Shown: piece by piece, positions 12,701-24,600 of the stretch
Numbering within the stretch: position 1 is the first letter of the stretch
Layout: the number at the start of each line of letters is the position of its first letter
NCBI RefSeq assembly: GCF_022605165.1
Contig: NC_063068.1
Location: 2,976,001-3,040,000 of the forward strand
DNA: 64,000 nt
From: Purpureocillium takamizusanense
Taxonomy: Eukaryota > Ascomycota > Sordariomycetes > Hypocreales > Ophiocordycipitaceae
Direction of reading: 5' to 3'
Translations under genes and position numbers: made by a program
The notes under the pieces: generated by a model
The model's database searches: none
Seen by the model: only the letters and a program-made list of their open reading frames with translations
What the model was told of the DNA's origin: nothing

Positions 12701-15700
12701 CTTGCAGGAAAGGAGAGGGGGAACAGCAACGAGACGCGACACGAATGAGGCTCCAAGAAACGCAGCGCCCTATCGCAGGTAAAAGGCTGCTTCATGGAAA
12801 ATCACTCGTCTACTTGACGGATGACTCGGCCAATGTTTCCGGCGGCAAGTTTCTTTGAGTGAGCACGCGCACTGAAATGCACGGAAGTCGATTTAACAAC
12901 GGCAAAAGACAATATCCAGGGTCTCAAGGCAGGACTTTCTCGGAGGGGAAAGGCTGCTATGCTGCGTGTGGAGTGCCCCTTTGTGGCCCGGCTACCCGTC
13001 GCCGCCGAGTTGGGGGCAAAAGGCCACTCGTCGCTGGCTTGCTCGGTTCAAGAGACGACATGGCAACCGACATGTCAAAGAGGAAAAGTCTCCGAAACGT
13101 AGGGGGCTAGTAGTATTGAAGTGAGGAGGGGGGGCCTACTGAGTTACTACTGCCGTTGGGCCCTCACAGCCTAGGCTTCGTGTTAGCAAGCCAATAGTTC
13201 GTTTCACGTTTCACAGAGGCCCCAGCGCGCTCCAGGGCAGGAGCACCCCCTACTATCACGGTGGAAAAATTTCAAGAGCATCCTTGATGGCTGCGGTAAA
13301 TCTACTTGGTACGCGACATCCGATGCTGGACGCCAAGCTGAAGCATATGGTTTCAGGATGCTACTGCCGAGTGCGGATCATAGGGACTGCCACGACACAG
13401 TAGCAGGCAGCGATGAGGCAAAAATCTCGGTTGGCGGTGAGTCGTGACATGTCATTGCGTTGCAGACGAAAGCAACACGTTCATTTCGGGGTCTGTGGGG
13501 ACCTCATTCCCTTGACGGATCATACATCACCGTCCTGACATTGTGAGACTGGTACCGTAGCAAAGGGGACTGTGATAGCGAGGCATATCCTAACGTACGA
13601 AGCATAGGATGCAGCAATTGACCGGTATGAAGACGAATATAGTGAGTGAGTGCCGGGCTTCAGGGGGAGACCAAGGTGCGGCATATGAGTCGCTTACTAT
13701 TCGCATACCCGGCTTCGCAATATTTGCGGCTGATGAACAGAGCAAGTCTCGGCAGTCAGCAGCTTAGATGAAGCCGGTGGGGGATCGCCAAGCAAGCTGA
13801 CGTTGGTGGAGGGTACAGTGCTGATGACAGCAAGTGACATGTTGCTTTCGTGACGAGGTGACAAAGGTAGCAGTCAGACGTCACAACAAAACGCCCGCAT
13901 GCAGAGGGAAGATGACTCCGGCGGGCGCAGAAGTCCCCCCGGTACTACGTCAGTATCCCTTGTACTTCGTACTTGGTACTGTACTTCATACGTCCGTTCT
14001 CGTACGGGCTGGGAGATGGACATGACGCGTTCGTCTCGGCCGGCTGGGGGCCAGGGAGCCATCAGAGATTGCCCACCATCATGTACCGGGGCCTGCACAG
14101 CTTATTAGGTGATGTAGGTATGACTGTCGCCAGCAGCGCAGCCGCAGGCGCGGACTTTGATGCTGTGGTCGAAATGAGACCGGGGTCATTCGTGCGTTAC
14201 GTGGGCGAGGGTGAAGCCAAGATTTGAAGGATACATGACTTCTACGAAGCACTCTGCCCTGCACGCAGTTATGGAGTCGATACTGTCCACGGATCCGGTG
14301 GTCTGCGTCAAACGCTGCAAGCGCCCGGCACGGTAGTTGAAACGGCATCGGCGCGACGCCACGCATCTGCAGAGCCCTCGGCTGGATGACAGGACACTAT
14401 GTGTCCTCGTGCGGTTGCATGCCCACGGGTCGCATGCCCGGCGGCCGGCCGCCTGGCGGCATCATGCGCGCCATCGATATGCCGTGGCCTGGCACCGGAA
14501 GCAGCAAGCTCAGCGCGTGACAAGACTTTTCTTGCTTGTTTGCTGCAGGCCTCGCGTTTCACCGGGGGAGGGGGCCGTAAAGACCGGGGAGGCTCTGATA
14601 TGAGCAGGAGGAGCCGTCGACCAACGCGCGGCCCATGCTTCTCTGGCTGCATAACGCTGTGCTATCTCGCGTGGCGTGCCGCTCCCCTGTGCCAATGTCG
14701 TTGGCTTCGAAAGGGGTCGACTTGGCTTTCCCTCTGCCTTGGAGTTGAACGTCAATCGTCTGCACAATACCTACGCCGGGAGTCTGTCCGCATTAAGTAG
14801 GGAGGAATAGACGATACATACCTTGGTATATTCGTGTGTTTGCTTGTCTGTTTGCGTTGACATGCAAGGGGCGACCTCCGTGACGGGCAAAATCCGGTTG
14901 AGCTGGCTGGTCCCACCGTCTGTGGTTGGTCCGTCAGTCAGTCAGTCAGTCCGTCAGTCAGTCAGGGTGGTGGTGCTGGATGTCGTGCAGGAGGGGCTGG
15001 CTAGGTGATGGGTTGACGGCGTCGAGGCCGTGAAACCATCGATTTCGTTGGGCGTTGATTTAGGGGTTTGGCTGTTCGTTTCTTGTTTCAATCGCAGGAT
15101 TGGCGCTCCATCGGCCGCAGTTTGATAAGCAGGGCCAGGGTCGTTTTTCTTTCCTTACTACCAGGTACAGTACAGGTAGGTACTAACGTACTGTGCTGTG
15201 CTGGGCTGTACAGTACGGGCAGCACCGAAGGTACCTAGGTACTTCGTACAGCTACCTGAGGAAATTGGCAGCTGAGATTGTGACGCATGTCTAAGTGAAC
15301 CTAATAAATGCCTCCAGCTGGCTCCCCTGGAGCAACCGGCCAGTCGGCCGAGGCAGTCTTTGTACATGCTTAGCGCGTTTCTGCGCTCACGTCGGCAGCT
15401 GGGTGCTGAAAAGGAACCTTATTAGGAACTGGGCGGAGACGATGACCCCGACGGGGAGGAACAGCCCAGCACGGCAACGCCAGAACTTAGAAGGCAGGAA
15501 CGCAGGAACGCATGAACGGAGGCAGCGACAACCCGTGAGAGGAGTGGGGACGACGTGGCGACTCACGACGGAACTCGCCAGTGGATGGGCAGCAGGCAGG
15601 AACCTGGGGCAGAACAGGCAGGAGCATGACTGCGCTTGCAGCTCTGTCCTGGGCTGCTGTTGCTCTCCGCAAGCTGCTAGGATCCAAACTCGGCCTCTTC

Positions 15701-17495
15701 ATGCTTCTTCGCCCGTTCGCCCTGTGCGCGAGCTCCAATTCATCGTACATGCAGAGTCCCGTGCGTAACGCCAACGACAACGACAACCACCACCGCCGGC
15801 CAGCATCAGCCGCAGATTCAGAAGCAGCCGCCGCCCCGCAGTTCGTCAAGCTAGCCATCAACAGTCCAAGCAACCAAGGTCAATTCAAACAAGCCAAAAT
15901 GTGCCTGGCAATTCATTGCCATCGATCGTCGAGCCTTCCTTGTCGGGCCCCGCAGACGCGCGGTATCCACTCAGGCAACTGGCCCCGATCTGTGCCAACG
16001 TGCGCCGGCACGCCACCACAGCACGATCCCTGTCGGAAAATCAGGGACACAGTTTCAGATGTCCCTTTCATGTGCGTTAGCCTCCTCCACCGAAGCCTCG
16101 ATTTCAGACGACGGACCTGACGACCTCAGTCCGATCATGGTGTCCCACCCGCAACTCCCCGCCGTCTTTGACGCTGGGATTCAGCTGGGGCGGGTCCCGT
16201 GCCCGCTCTGGGCGGCCCGTCTCTGATGAACAAGAAGACGACGAGCAAGGACGAGCTTTTGGAGCATCGCACCGCATCACGTCTCTCCCGCCGACTCCAC
16301 ACCTCAGCGCCCTGCTTTTGCTCGATGCATCGTGCCTCGTCGCACCACGCCGACCGGCTCTGCGGCCTATCAGCGCCAAGAGGCAACAGCCGGCCCTTTT
16401 GGCGAATCACGCCTCGAACCAAGCCAGCCCGCCCCAAGCCACCACATGCAGGAACGCGCCCAAGGTTGCCGCCGCCGAAACCTTTTACATATCGCGAGCC
16501 CCCCTTCCATAGCGCCTGTCGACAGGGCAAGGGGCCCCCGACAGCCAGAAAGCAACTGCGAGGCTCTCATCAGCTATACCAGAGGTACTGTACAGAATGA
16601 TACAGTGCATTAGTTACGCAGGTATACGATTCACCGTCCTGTCGTACCGTACGTTGGGCGTTTGAACTCCCTTTGCGCTAACACGTGGACATTGCAACCT
16701 GAGTAAGGCCAGACCCATGGCCGCTGAGCGAGCCGCCCAGCGATCCGAGCCCCGTGCCCACACATCCACACATCCACATATCCATGGCCCGGTCCTGGCA
16801 ATCTGTAGGCGTGGCAGCCAACAATGCCCCTTCTCCATGCCCGGCTGTGGGTGGACGTCTCGAGACTCCACGCCGGGCAGGTTGCAGGGGGATGCGTCAA
16901 CGACAGCGCGCAACCCCCCTGGCCGTTGGCCTGTCCAATGAGGCAAACTGCCGTTCCATTGCCCGGCCTCGTCGCTCCGAGAGTGACATGCCCCACCACT
17001 CCGGATGCTGCTCTGATATACGGAGCCCAACAGCATCTCTCAATCCAACGCGTCTCTCCTCACCTCCTTCACTTCATTCTTCAAATCGGCTTCGGTCCGT
17101 CTTCTCGTGTTCTTGACCTTCACCCTCCTTTAAGAAGGTGCTGGACACGTCCTTGTCTTCTCCTCACCCAGACGGCACAGTTCTGTTTGTTTCGGTCCTT
17201 ACCTTGCCAACGCCGAGGCCCGGTCCTCCGCTTTCGTCTGCACAAGCATTCATTCCCTTTCCTTCTTTTGGCTCATCACCAAGCGTTCCGGTGTCAGTGT
17301 TCTCTGTGCTTGAGCTAGTGCTCACAGCCAATCTGGCTCGAAAACCCGGCCGCCCATCGCCACCCACATCCGCAACCATTGCTTCCCACACGAGCTGCCA
17401 CAGTTTCGCCGAGTACACGCATTTCTCTCTTGGGCGCTCCTTATCCTTCGCTTGAAACTTATCTCACTGGGTGAGATTATTACAAACCCGACGCC
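9794..17495. other. 7.7 kb gene-free intergenic region downstream of velC
   Basis: I found no supportable gene. Open frames are short and random-looking on both strands, and 13111-13833 has none of 60 codons or more in any frame. Features seen are a CAGT-type run at 14935-14967 and a TACC/GGTA cluster at 15165-15257 containing the perfect palindrome GTACCTAGGTAC at 15231-15242. Pyrimidine-rich sequence from about 17040 to 17490 is probably the promoter and leader of the DUF1996 gene. A long noncoding RNA is possible but nothing in the sequence demonstrates one. Confidence 0.6.
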
Positions 17496-18935
17496 ATGAA
17501 GTTCACCGCCGCAACGTCTCTTGCGGCCCTCGCTGGCTTTGCTGCCGCGGCTAAGGACGGACGCACCTTTGCCGTCCTTCACTTCAACGACAAGCAGCTC
17601 ACCATCGGTCGCGCGGACCCCATTGTGAACCCGGGCGTGTCGTCGCCTCACCTGCACCACATCCTGGGCGGCAGCGCCTTCGGCCTCAATTCCACTGGCA
17701 AGGACTTGCAAAAGTCCAAGTGCACCTCGGCTCAGGTCACAGGCGACAACAGCAACTACTGGTTCCCCTCGCTCTACTTCAGGGACCCCAAGACGGCCAA
17801 GTATGAGCCTGTGGAATTGTTTTACGCCCAAGTATACTACTTCTTCGAGGCCACCAACGATGACATCAAGGCGTTCCCCCTGGGTCTTCAAATGGTCATT
17901 GGCGATGTGAACACACGCTCTCCTCCCGCTGGCGGGGCCAGTGGCAACACAGACCCGTCCAAAGGCCCCCTTAACCCCATCAAGTGGACATGCCCTCGCA
18001 AAAGTTACAACCCGCCATCTTGGGCGGAGGACTCTGATGGCACCAAGAACGGCATGCCTGATAAGAACAACAAGGGTGAAGGCGTCGGATTCCCGGACGC
18101 CGACTGTGACGGATATGCCTCTCCCCTGCGCGCCGACCTCCACTTCCCCTCGTGCTACAACCCCAAGGCGGGCTTGACCGACTATAAAAACAACATGGCC
18201 TACCCTACCGAGGCCGGGAACGGCAAGAGGGACTGCCCCAAGGGCTGGATTCACGTTCCGCATATCTTCTTCGAGGTTTACTGGAACACGCCCAAGTTTC
18301 AGGACCGCTGGGTGCCGTTCAAGGGCAAGCAGCCCTTCGTCCTCTCCAACGGCGACGCCACCGGCTACAGTCTGCACGCTGACTTCATGGCTGGTTGGGA
18401 CGAGAAGCTGCTTCAGCACATCATCGATACGTGCAACACGGGCACCAGCGGCATGGAGAATTGCCCTGGTCTGTTCTACGGAAAGAACAAGGAGAAGTGC
18501 GAAATCGACAACCCCTCCCCGGAAAACATCAGCGGCGTGCTGGATGCCCTTCCTGGCGACTGTCCCATTTCAGGCTGGTCCTACGGCCCCAAGCCCGATT
18601 CCCCACCCAGCTCGTCCAAGGAGGCCGCCAAGCCTGAAGCTACTACCAGCTCGTCCAAGGAGGCCGCCAAGCCTGAAGCTACTACCAGCGAGCCATCCGT
18701 TCAGCAGACAGATTCGCCAACCCCCGCGCCTTCCCCTACGACCTCGTCCGCCAGGCCCGCAGTTGGCTCGTCTTTGCCATCGAAGGGTGCCCAGGATGCC
18801 CAATGCACACCCAAAACCGTTACTGTTTGGGAGACGGTCACGGTCACAGCCGCAGTTCCCGCCGCCGAGACCGCCTCGACCAACAACCGGCGGCACGTCT
18901 ATGAACACGTCAGACGCCAGCGCAAGCAACAGTAA
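17496..18935 (+). CDS. Secreted DUF1996 protein with Ser/Thr-rich C-terminal region
   Basis: This is a 479-residue, intronless protein. It starts with a signal peptide (MKFTAATSLAALAGFAAAA, cleavage near residue 19). The DUF1996 domain follows, with the family hallmarks RADPIVNPGVSSPHLHHILGG near the start, then YWFPSLYF, WTCPRK, FPDADCDGYASPLRADLHFPSCYN and HVPHIFFEVYWNT. After about residue 370 there is a Ser/Pro/Thr-rich linker containing two exact 13-residue repeats, then a TVTVWETVTVTA segment of the kind common in fungal wall proteins, and a basic tail. There is no hydrophobic C-terminus, so a GPI anchor is unlikely and secretion or wall association is expected. The biochemical activity of DUF1996 is not established. 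Confidence 0.92.
   Translation: MKFTAATSLAALAGFAAAAKDGRTFAVLHFNDKQLTIGRADPIVNPGVSSPHLHHILGGSAFGLNSTGKDLQKSKCTSAQVTGDNSNYWFPSLYFRDPKTAKYEPVELFYAQVYYFFEATNDDIKAFPLGLQMVIGDVNTRSPPAGGASGNTDPSKGPLNPIKWTCPRKSYNPPSWAEDSDGTKNGMPDKNNKGEGVGFPDADCDGYASPLRADLHFPSCYNPKAGLTDYKNNMAYPTEAGNGKRDCPKGWIHVPHIFFEVYWNTPKFQDRWVPFKGKQPFVLSNGDATGYSLHADFMAGWDEKLLQHIIDTCNTGTSGMENCPGLFYGKNKEKCEIDNPSPENISGVLDALPGDCPISGWSYGPKPDSPPSSSKEAAKPEATTSSSKEAAKPEATTSEPSVQQTDSPTPAPSPTTSSARPAVGSSLPSKGAQDAQCTPKTVTVWETVTVTAAVPAAETASTNNRRHVYEHVRRQRKQQ
18609..18686 (+). repeat. Exact 39 bp tandem duplication inside the DUF1996 gene
   Basis: Two identical 39 bp units (18609-18647 and 18648-18686) each encode SSSKEAAKPEATT in frame. They share all third positions, which points to a recent in-frame duplication in the linker. 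Confidence 0.95.
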
Positions 18936-19766
18936 GCGACTGCTTCGGACGTACTGCATGCACCTGTGGATGGCGTAGACGAAGCTCTGCAAGTGCTCGT
19001 TTCTCGGGCTCGGCGAGTGTGAAATGGGGAATGGCCACGGCGTCTCTTGCATATGTGGACACGTTATGGATTGAATCCTGGCTATTCTGTACGCAGGGGG
19101 CCATTGATGAAGAAGACATGCAACAGAAATTGCCACTCATCGCAGGGGCTGCCCCAACATTTCTTTCTCTACGTACATTTTAGGGTCTCTCACACGGGAT
19201 CTGGTATTCTAGGTATTGACTACTACATCACGAGGTAGAATATGCCGGTGCCAACCATCTACCCAGCCGCCTTCTAGCCTTTTCTCTATATCCATGTACA
19301 TAGCGCTTCAATGTATTTGCTAGGTTGTTTACTCAAGACCTCGTGCATCGTCAAGTGAGACTTGACAATTGACCCGTGGCTTCTGGGTTGGTCAGACTTG
19401 TCTCGCTAGGTAGCCTCTCGGAGCGCTGCTCCTCCGCTCAATGCATGGCGCGGGGGACGCGAGTTGACACTGTGAATGGACGTATAGTACAATTGGCTAT
19501 GCGCAAGGACCGATCGTGACTCGTACTTATGGAGGAGGTGGTTGCGATGGTAATTGGCGAGGCCAGTGTAAGTCGGGTGAACAGCGGCTAAAAAGTGCCG
19601 TGGTTGTTGGTGCCTGGTCGTTGAGATTTGCTGTGTCCAGCCAAGCCAGTGAGTGAAGCAGTGTTGGCTTCTCTACCTCGACCTCTTTTCTTCTTCACCC
19701 AAGCAGCCGCAGCATGGCCATTCGAACAACGGCGCACTAGCACGCCAAAACCAAAAAAAGAAGAGA
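18936..19766. other. Intergenic region, DUF1996 3' side and rcm1 5' side
   Basis: This 831 bp stretch between two tandem genes should hold the terminator and 3' UTR of the first gene and the promoter of the second. The frame of the methyltransferase is open upstream to 19653 but has no ATG before 19767. I see nothing else in it. Confidence 0.6.
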
Positions 19767-21641
19767 ATGTCCCTCTACCATGAGGCAGCGGAGATATTAT
19801 CGTCTTCGTCGACAGAAGGCGGTAGCTTAAAGTCCCGGGTGTTCAAAAAGAAGAACATAAAGTCGTCGCCGAACCAGCTCTACGCCCTCGTGCTGGAGAC
19901 AAGTAAATGGAGCTCGGTCCTCAAGGAAGCCATCGAATCGGCAGAACTACTCAAGCACGAGCGCAAGGTGAGGCTTGTCACTCTTTGCCGCCACCTATTT
20001 GTTGTCCGCCAATGCATGACGAACGCTGACACGCGCCCGCAGCTCACCCCTACGCTATCCTTACTTTTGGTACACGATTTGCTCCTAGCAAAGGGCGGCA
20101 TTGCCCTGCCTCAAAGTCATGGACTTCGGGCCAGCATCGAAAGGCACAGAGCGCGCCTGACGTCGGAGCTGACAAGGGCGAGATTGCGCCGCAAGGCCGC
20201 GACCCTGGACGCCCTGAGGCAGCAAATCGACAAGGCCAGTGCGCCCGAGGAGGCCGGCTACCCGCGTTGGGTGCGTGTCAACGCACTCAAGAGCAGCATC
20301 GAAGAACAGCTGGAGACGACGTTTGCCAAGTACGACAGGGCCGGCAGCGTTGGGGAAGTCGTCAGTAACCCGGGGAGATGCCTCTATATTGACCCGCACG
20401 TGCCGAATCTGGTAGCGGTCACGTCGGGAACGGACCTGACCAAGACTGAGGCGTATTCGGCGGGCAAGGTCATCCTCCAAGACAAGGCATCGTGCTTCCC
20501 GGCTTACCTGCTGGACCCTCGGTCCGAGGATGGCGACGTGATAGATGCTTGTGCTGCGCCCGGCAACAAGACTACGCATTTGGCCTCCATCATCCACGCC
20601 CATCGACCCGAATTCGAGTCTCCGGCTCAAACCATCTACGCGTTTGAGAAGGATCCACGGCGCGCGCAGACTCTGGAGAAGATGGTCAATATTGCCGGGT
20701 CCAAGAAGATGACCCGGATCGCTCTCGGGCAAGACTTCTTGCAGGTCGACCCCAATGCTGAGCGGTTCAAGGACGTCGGGGCCTTGCTCCTCGATCCAAG
20801 CTGCTCGGGAAGCGGGATCGTGGGTCGAGATTCTATGCCGGAGCTACACCTGCCAGAGCCTCCGGCGGCGGCGCAGGGCAAGGGCAACAGTTCCAGGGGC
20901 AGTACGAGCAAGCGAAAGAGAAAACACGAGCAAATAGCCGAGCAGTCCCAAAACACAATTCGCGACGACGACGGGAATGAGGTGTTAGTCAAGTCGGAGA
21001 AGGACATGGAAACACGACTGCAGTCGCTGTCGTCGTTCCAGCTGACGCTGCTACTGCACGCTTTCCGATTCCCAGCCGCGAGGAAGGTCAGCTACTCGAC
21101 ATGCTCCGTTCATTCACAGGAGAACGAGGACGTGGTCATGAAGGCCCTCGGATCCGACATCGCCAAGGAACGGGGTTGGCGTATACTGCCGAGGGACAGG
21201 CAGGTCACGGGCATGAAGGACTGGCCGGTGCGAGGCCTGGTGGAGGCGTGCGGCGGCGACAAGGCGATTGCTGACGGATGCATCCGGTCGTACAAGGATG
21301 ACGGCCATGGCGTCATGGGCTTCTTTGTGGCAGGGTTCGTCCGAGAGGGCGCTTGCGCGCTGGATCCGGCGGGCGATGCCGAACAAGACGGACCATACAT
21401 GCGCGACGCGGAAGGGCGCATCATACGAGATATGCTCGGGATGCCCGTATCAAAGGCTACCGGCGAGCCAATTTCTCTCGTGGGGCGAGATGAGGCTGAC
21501 AGGGATGTTGATGCGCAGAGCAATGGACCCAGCAAGGAGGAATCGGCCGAAAGCGCAACGTCCGAAGATGATTCAAGCGAGGAGACGGGGGAACCTATCG
21601 ACGGCGACGACACGGATGAGTGGGAGGGTTTTGGGGAGTAG
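19767..21641 (+). CDS. rcm1: 25S/28S rRNA cytosine-5 methyltransferase, Rcm1/NSUN5 family
   Basis: This enzyme methylates a conserved cytosine of large-subunit rRNA in the nucleolus, using SAM. The start MSLYHEAAEIL...GSLKSRVFKKKN matches the family N-terminus. An intron at 19968-20042 (GTGAGG...GCTGAC...CGCAG, 75 nt) removes an out-of-place segment and joins ERK to LTPTLSLLLVHDLLLAKGGIALP. The spliced protein has 599 residues. Motifs are the SAM-binding DACAAPGNKTTH at about 235, the DPSCSGSG motif with Cys321, and the YSTCSVHSQENE motif with Cys421. These are the two cysteines of the NOL1/NOP2/Sun mechanism. Between the latter motifs is a low-complexity insert with a KRKRK nuclear signal. 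The tail is acidic, ending DTDEWEGFGE. The intron is a multiple of three and has no stop, so its retention would still give a full protein. Confidence 0.93.
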   Translation: MSLYHEAAEILSSSSTEGGSLKSRVFKKKNIKSSPNQLYALVLETSKWSSVLKEAIESAELLKHERKVRLVTLCRHLFVVRQCMTNADTRPQLTPTLSLLLVHDLLLAKGGIALPQSHGLRASIERHRARLTSELTRARLRRKAATLDALRQQIDKASAPEEAGYPRWVRVNALKSSIEEQLETTFAKYDRAGSVGEVVSNPGRCLYIDPHVPNLVAVTSGTDLTKTEAYSAGKVILQDKASCFPAYLLDPRSEDGDVIDACAAPGNKTTHLASIIHAHRPEFESPAQTIYAFEKDPRRAQTLEKMVNIAGSKKMTRIALGQDFLQVDPNAERFKDVGALLLDPSCSGSGIVGRDSMPELHLPEPPAAAQGKGNSSRGSTSKRKRKHEQIAEQSQNTIRDDDGNEVLVKSEKDMETRLQSLSSFQLTLLLHAFRFPAARKVSYSTCSVHSQENEDVVMKALGSDIAKERGWRILPRDRQVTGMKDWPVRGLVEACGGDKAIADGCIRSYKDDGHGVMGFFVAGFVREGACALDPAGDAEQDGPYMRDAEGRIIRDMLGMPVSKATGEPISLVGRDEADRDVDAQSNGPSKEESAESATSEDDSSEETGEPIDGDDTDEWEGFGE

Positions 21642-24600
21642 TAGCGCGCGACCCGGAGACGTTGATGCAGCCGCATATGGTATAGTACGTATGGGCGTGG
21701 GCGTGGGCAGGACAAGTCGATTCCGGGAACGATCATTAATCTTCTCCGGCGACATCCTCGGACGGATGCCATGTCGTTTGATAACATGGCCAAGTGGAGA
21801 GTCGAGGCGGTCCGGCACGGGGACGCGGCGTTCTACCACGTGCGAGAGCGACCTCGACCCTGGCGACCCAGACGGCCGGCCCCTGTTGCGGGGGGGCGGA
21901 CGGAGATTGGGACTGATCGTCGTCAATCCAGTGTCGCCCGACAGCATGGCCTGTTAGAATCCCAAAAACGAACCGACATGCATACATTCGCATTTTTACA
22001 TCCGCAGCCAGCGAGTTGAGGGAGGACCGGCGCGTGTGGTCGGCCGATGAGATGAAGATGCGCAGGGCGTTGAGAGGATGGATTTCACGAAGTGAGAACG
22101 GACAACGCCGTCTGATGCAACGTCTCCAGGACGAAGGGGGGAAGGGGGGGGTGAGACACGCACCCTCCGTCCGGCCCAGCAAGGCAAGCTCCGAGGGGAA
22201 AGAATTACCAAAGCAAAAAGACACGCGCGCAACAACCAGGATAAAACGGAGTTCCCATGGGGTTCGCTCATCAAAAACAGGCAGCGGTAAGTAGTGGTGG
22301 TGGTGGTGGTGGTGGTGGGTTCGTGGTCCGGGAGGGACTCGATAACTTGTTTAATACGGACGGAGTTACAGACCTGTGTTTCCGAGTGGGCCCGGAAACG
22401 AGACCGAGTTGTGCATGCACAAAGCCTCGAATCCACGTTGGTCCCTGAACAGCGACCACCAACATAATCACATCTCGGAGCCGAAGCACGGACGAAAGCG
22501 GACAAGTCCGTCCCACCGCGGGCGACGACGTCTTCTCTTTGTCCCAAGACATTTGCGCGACACAAGAAGGCCGTTGGTGGCTGCGTCGCACACGGCAAAT
22601 GCCGCCACGTGTTGCAGAGACCCTTTTTTGTCGTCAAGGTTGTTTCCCCAAACGATTGGAGCTAGGGAGGGGGAAGGCCATCAGAGAGTCCGACGTTGCA
22701 CGAAGTCATGTGTCGCAAGATACGCGCACCTGGTATAATGCGCTATGCTGAGCAGTGCCACATCTACGGTGCAGCACAGGCATGGATGGCAGCAGCAGAA
22801 GCAGCAGCAGCACCACCCCGTGGAACGGACGGTGAAGCCGCTGCCGCCTCCCCTCTCCGCCCGGACCGGGATGCAACACACAGGGACGTAGGTGAAAGGG
22901 GAAGAACGGGGGAGAGAACAGGCGCACACACGAGGCAGATAGAGGCGATTATCGTGGCTGGGCGATGGATGCATGGAGGATGGATGGGGAAACCGAACAA
23001 GCGTGCCCCTTGCTCCCGAGCCAGCCACTCCAGGGCTGGGATCGGCGTTTTGGGAGGCGGTCGGCGGGCCTGGGGGCGGCTCAAGCAGAGTCAGGGGGCG
23101 GGCGGGTGGGCGGGCGTGGCGGCCACCTCATCCCTGACAGCCGCTTCTCCAGCGTTCTACTACTACTAGCTGGTGTCCAATCCTACTGAAGCGTTTGGTA
23201 GCTATTCGGTTGCTTGGGCCGTGCTGCCTCCAGGGGCCATGCGTTCAAAGCGTAACTACTAACCTACCCAGGTAGTTGGTTACCTGTAGCGGGGATGACG
23301 CAGGACCTCCCTCAAGTGCGGCGCCGACGGCGGCGGCAGGCCGGAGACGGGCTTCTGGCCGCCGATCCACAAAGGTGTCTCCTCTCAGTCAGTGCCTTCC
23401 CTTTCCTCTCGTCTGCGACCGGCGTCGTCCTCTTCTTTTTTTTTTTTTCTTTTCCCCTCTTCCCCTGGCCCCCCTCCGGACGACGCAAGTGGGCGGTGGC
23501 GTCCCAGGCAAAAAGTCCGATAAAGGCCGGACGGACACAGATGGACAAGTAAAGCACTTCGCTATCAACAACCCTGAGTCGAGTCGACGACATCCGCGCG
23601 CCTGGGCGACGAGCAAGTGACTCGTGGCTTGCCTTGCCATGCCATGCCATGCGCCGCGCCGCGCCGCGAGAGCGGACCCATGGGCGGGGCTGCATAATTT
23701 GGCGGCACACAGGGTCTCCCATGGGGGTGGTGGGTTGTGTTTGACGGGCATTGGCCGTGGGCGATGACGATGGGGTCACCGTGGGTTCCATCGCGTGCTC
23801 AATCCAGCATGCTGCTGCGACGCCCGCTGCGCTCCTTTTTTGTCTCGGCGCGGCGGGCGTGTCGCAGCTGGCATGCCGGCGGTGGTGCCCTGCTGCTGCA
23901 CTGCCTGCCTGCCTGCCTGTGATGCGGCGATGGACGAGAAAATGGCGGGCACAGCTTGGCCGCCTGGGGGAGGGGGGGCAACAGAGGGAGCGCAGACAGA
24001 CAGACAGACAGACAGACAGACGCCCGGCTAGGCAGGCGAGGGAGGGAGGGAGGGAGGTCATGTTGGGTCTCGCCGTGCGGAACAGACGATGTTCTGGTGG
24101 ATGGCACGCACAACAAACATCTGACGACGGCTGACGGCGATAAACGCCGGTCGGGCGCGTCGAGTTTGTACGCGAGCCCACGCGGCAGGCGGCAGGCAAA
24201 GCGAGGCGCCCGTGGACGATGAGGATGCGAGCTGACCAAGGGATGATTTCTTCCCATGTTCTCCCCCGGAATGGCCTCATCAGCATCAGCATCAGCACCA
24301 GCACCAGCACCAGCAATGGCATCGGCATCGGCATTGGCGTCATGGCCCGTCTCGGAGGACGGCAAGCCTATCGGTGGGTATGGTAATGAGGCATCTCGTC
24401 TAGAGCCAAGCCCGTGGGCGGAAAGGAGAGACAGAGGGTGTCATGTGTGTGAGAGATGTGCAGCAAGGTACTAACTTCGTGCACAAGTAAGTACGTGCTT
24501 GCAGCGCGACTACATCTTAGTACGTACCGGCGATTCTGCCAACGACCCGCGGCTTGCACAAATTCTCTTGTCCCGGCCGCCGCCGCCGTCGCCGACAAGG

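Noticed and set aside
17322..18419. 365-codon minus-strand frame opposite the DUF1996 gene
   Set aside because: It is a mirror frame of a strongly coding plus-strand gene with signal peptide and family motifs. The antisense product has no domain.
23312..24343. 343-codon minus-strand frame with a Leu/Met/Val-rich start
   Set aside because: The hydrophobic start is produced by a CATCAG/CACCAG simple repeat, and the rest is Arg/Pro-rich without a domain or ATG context.
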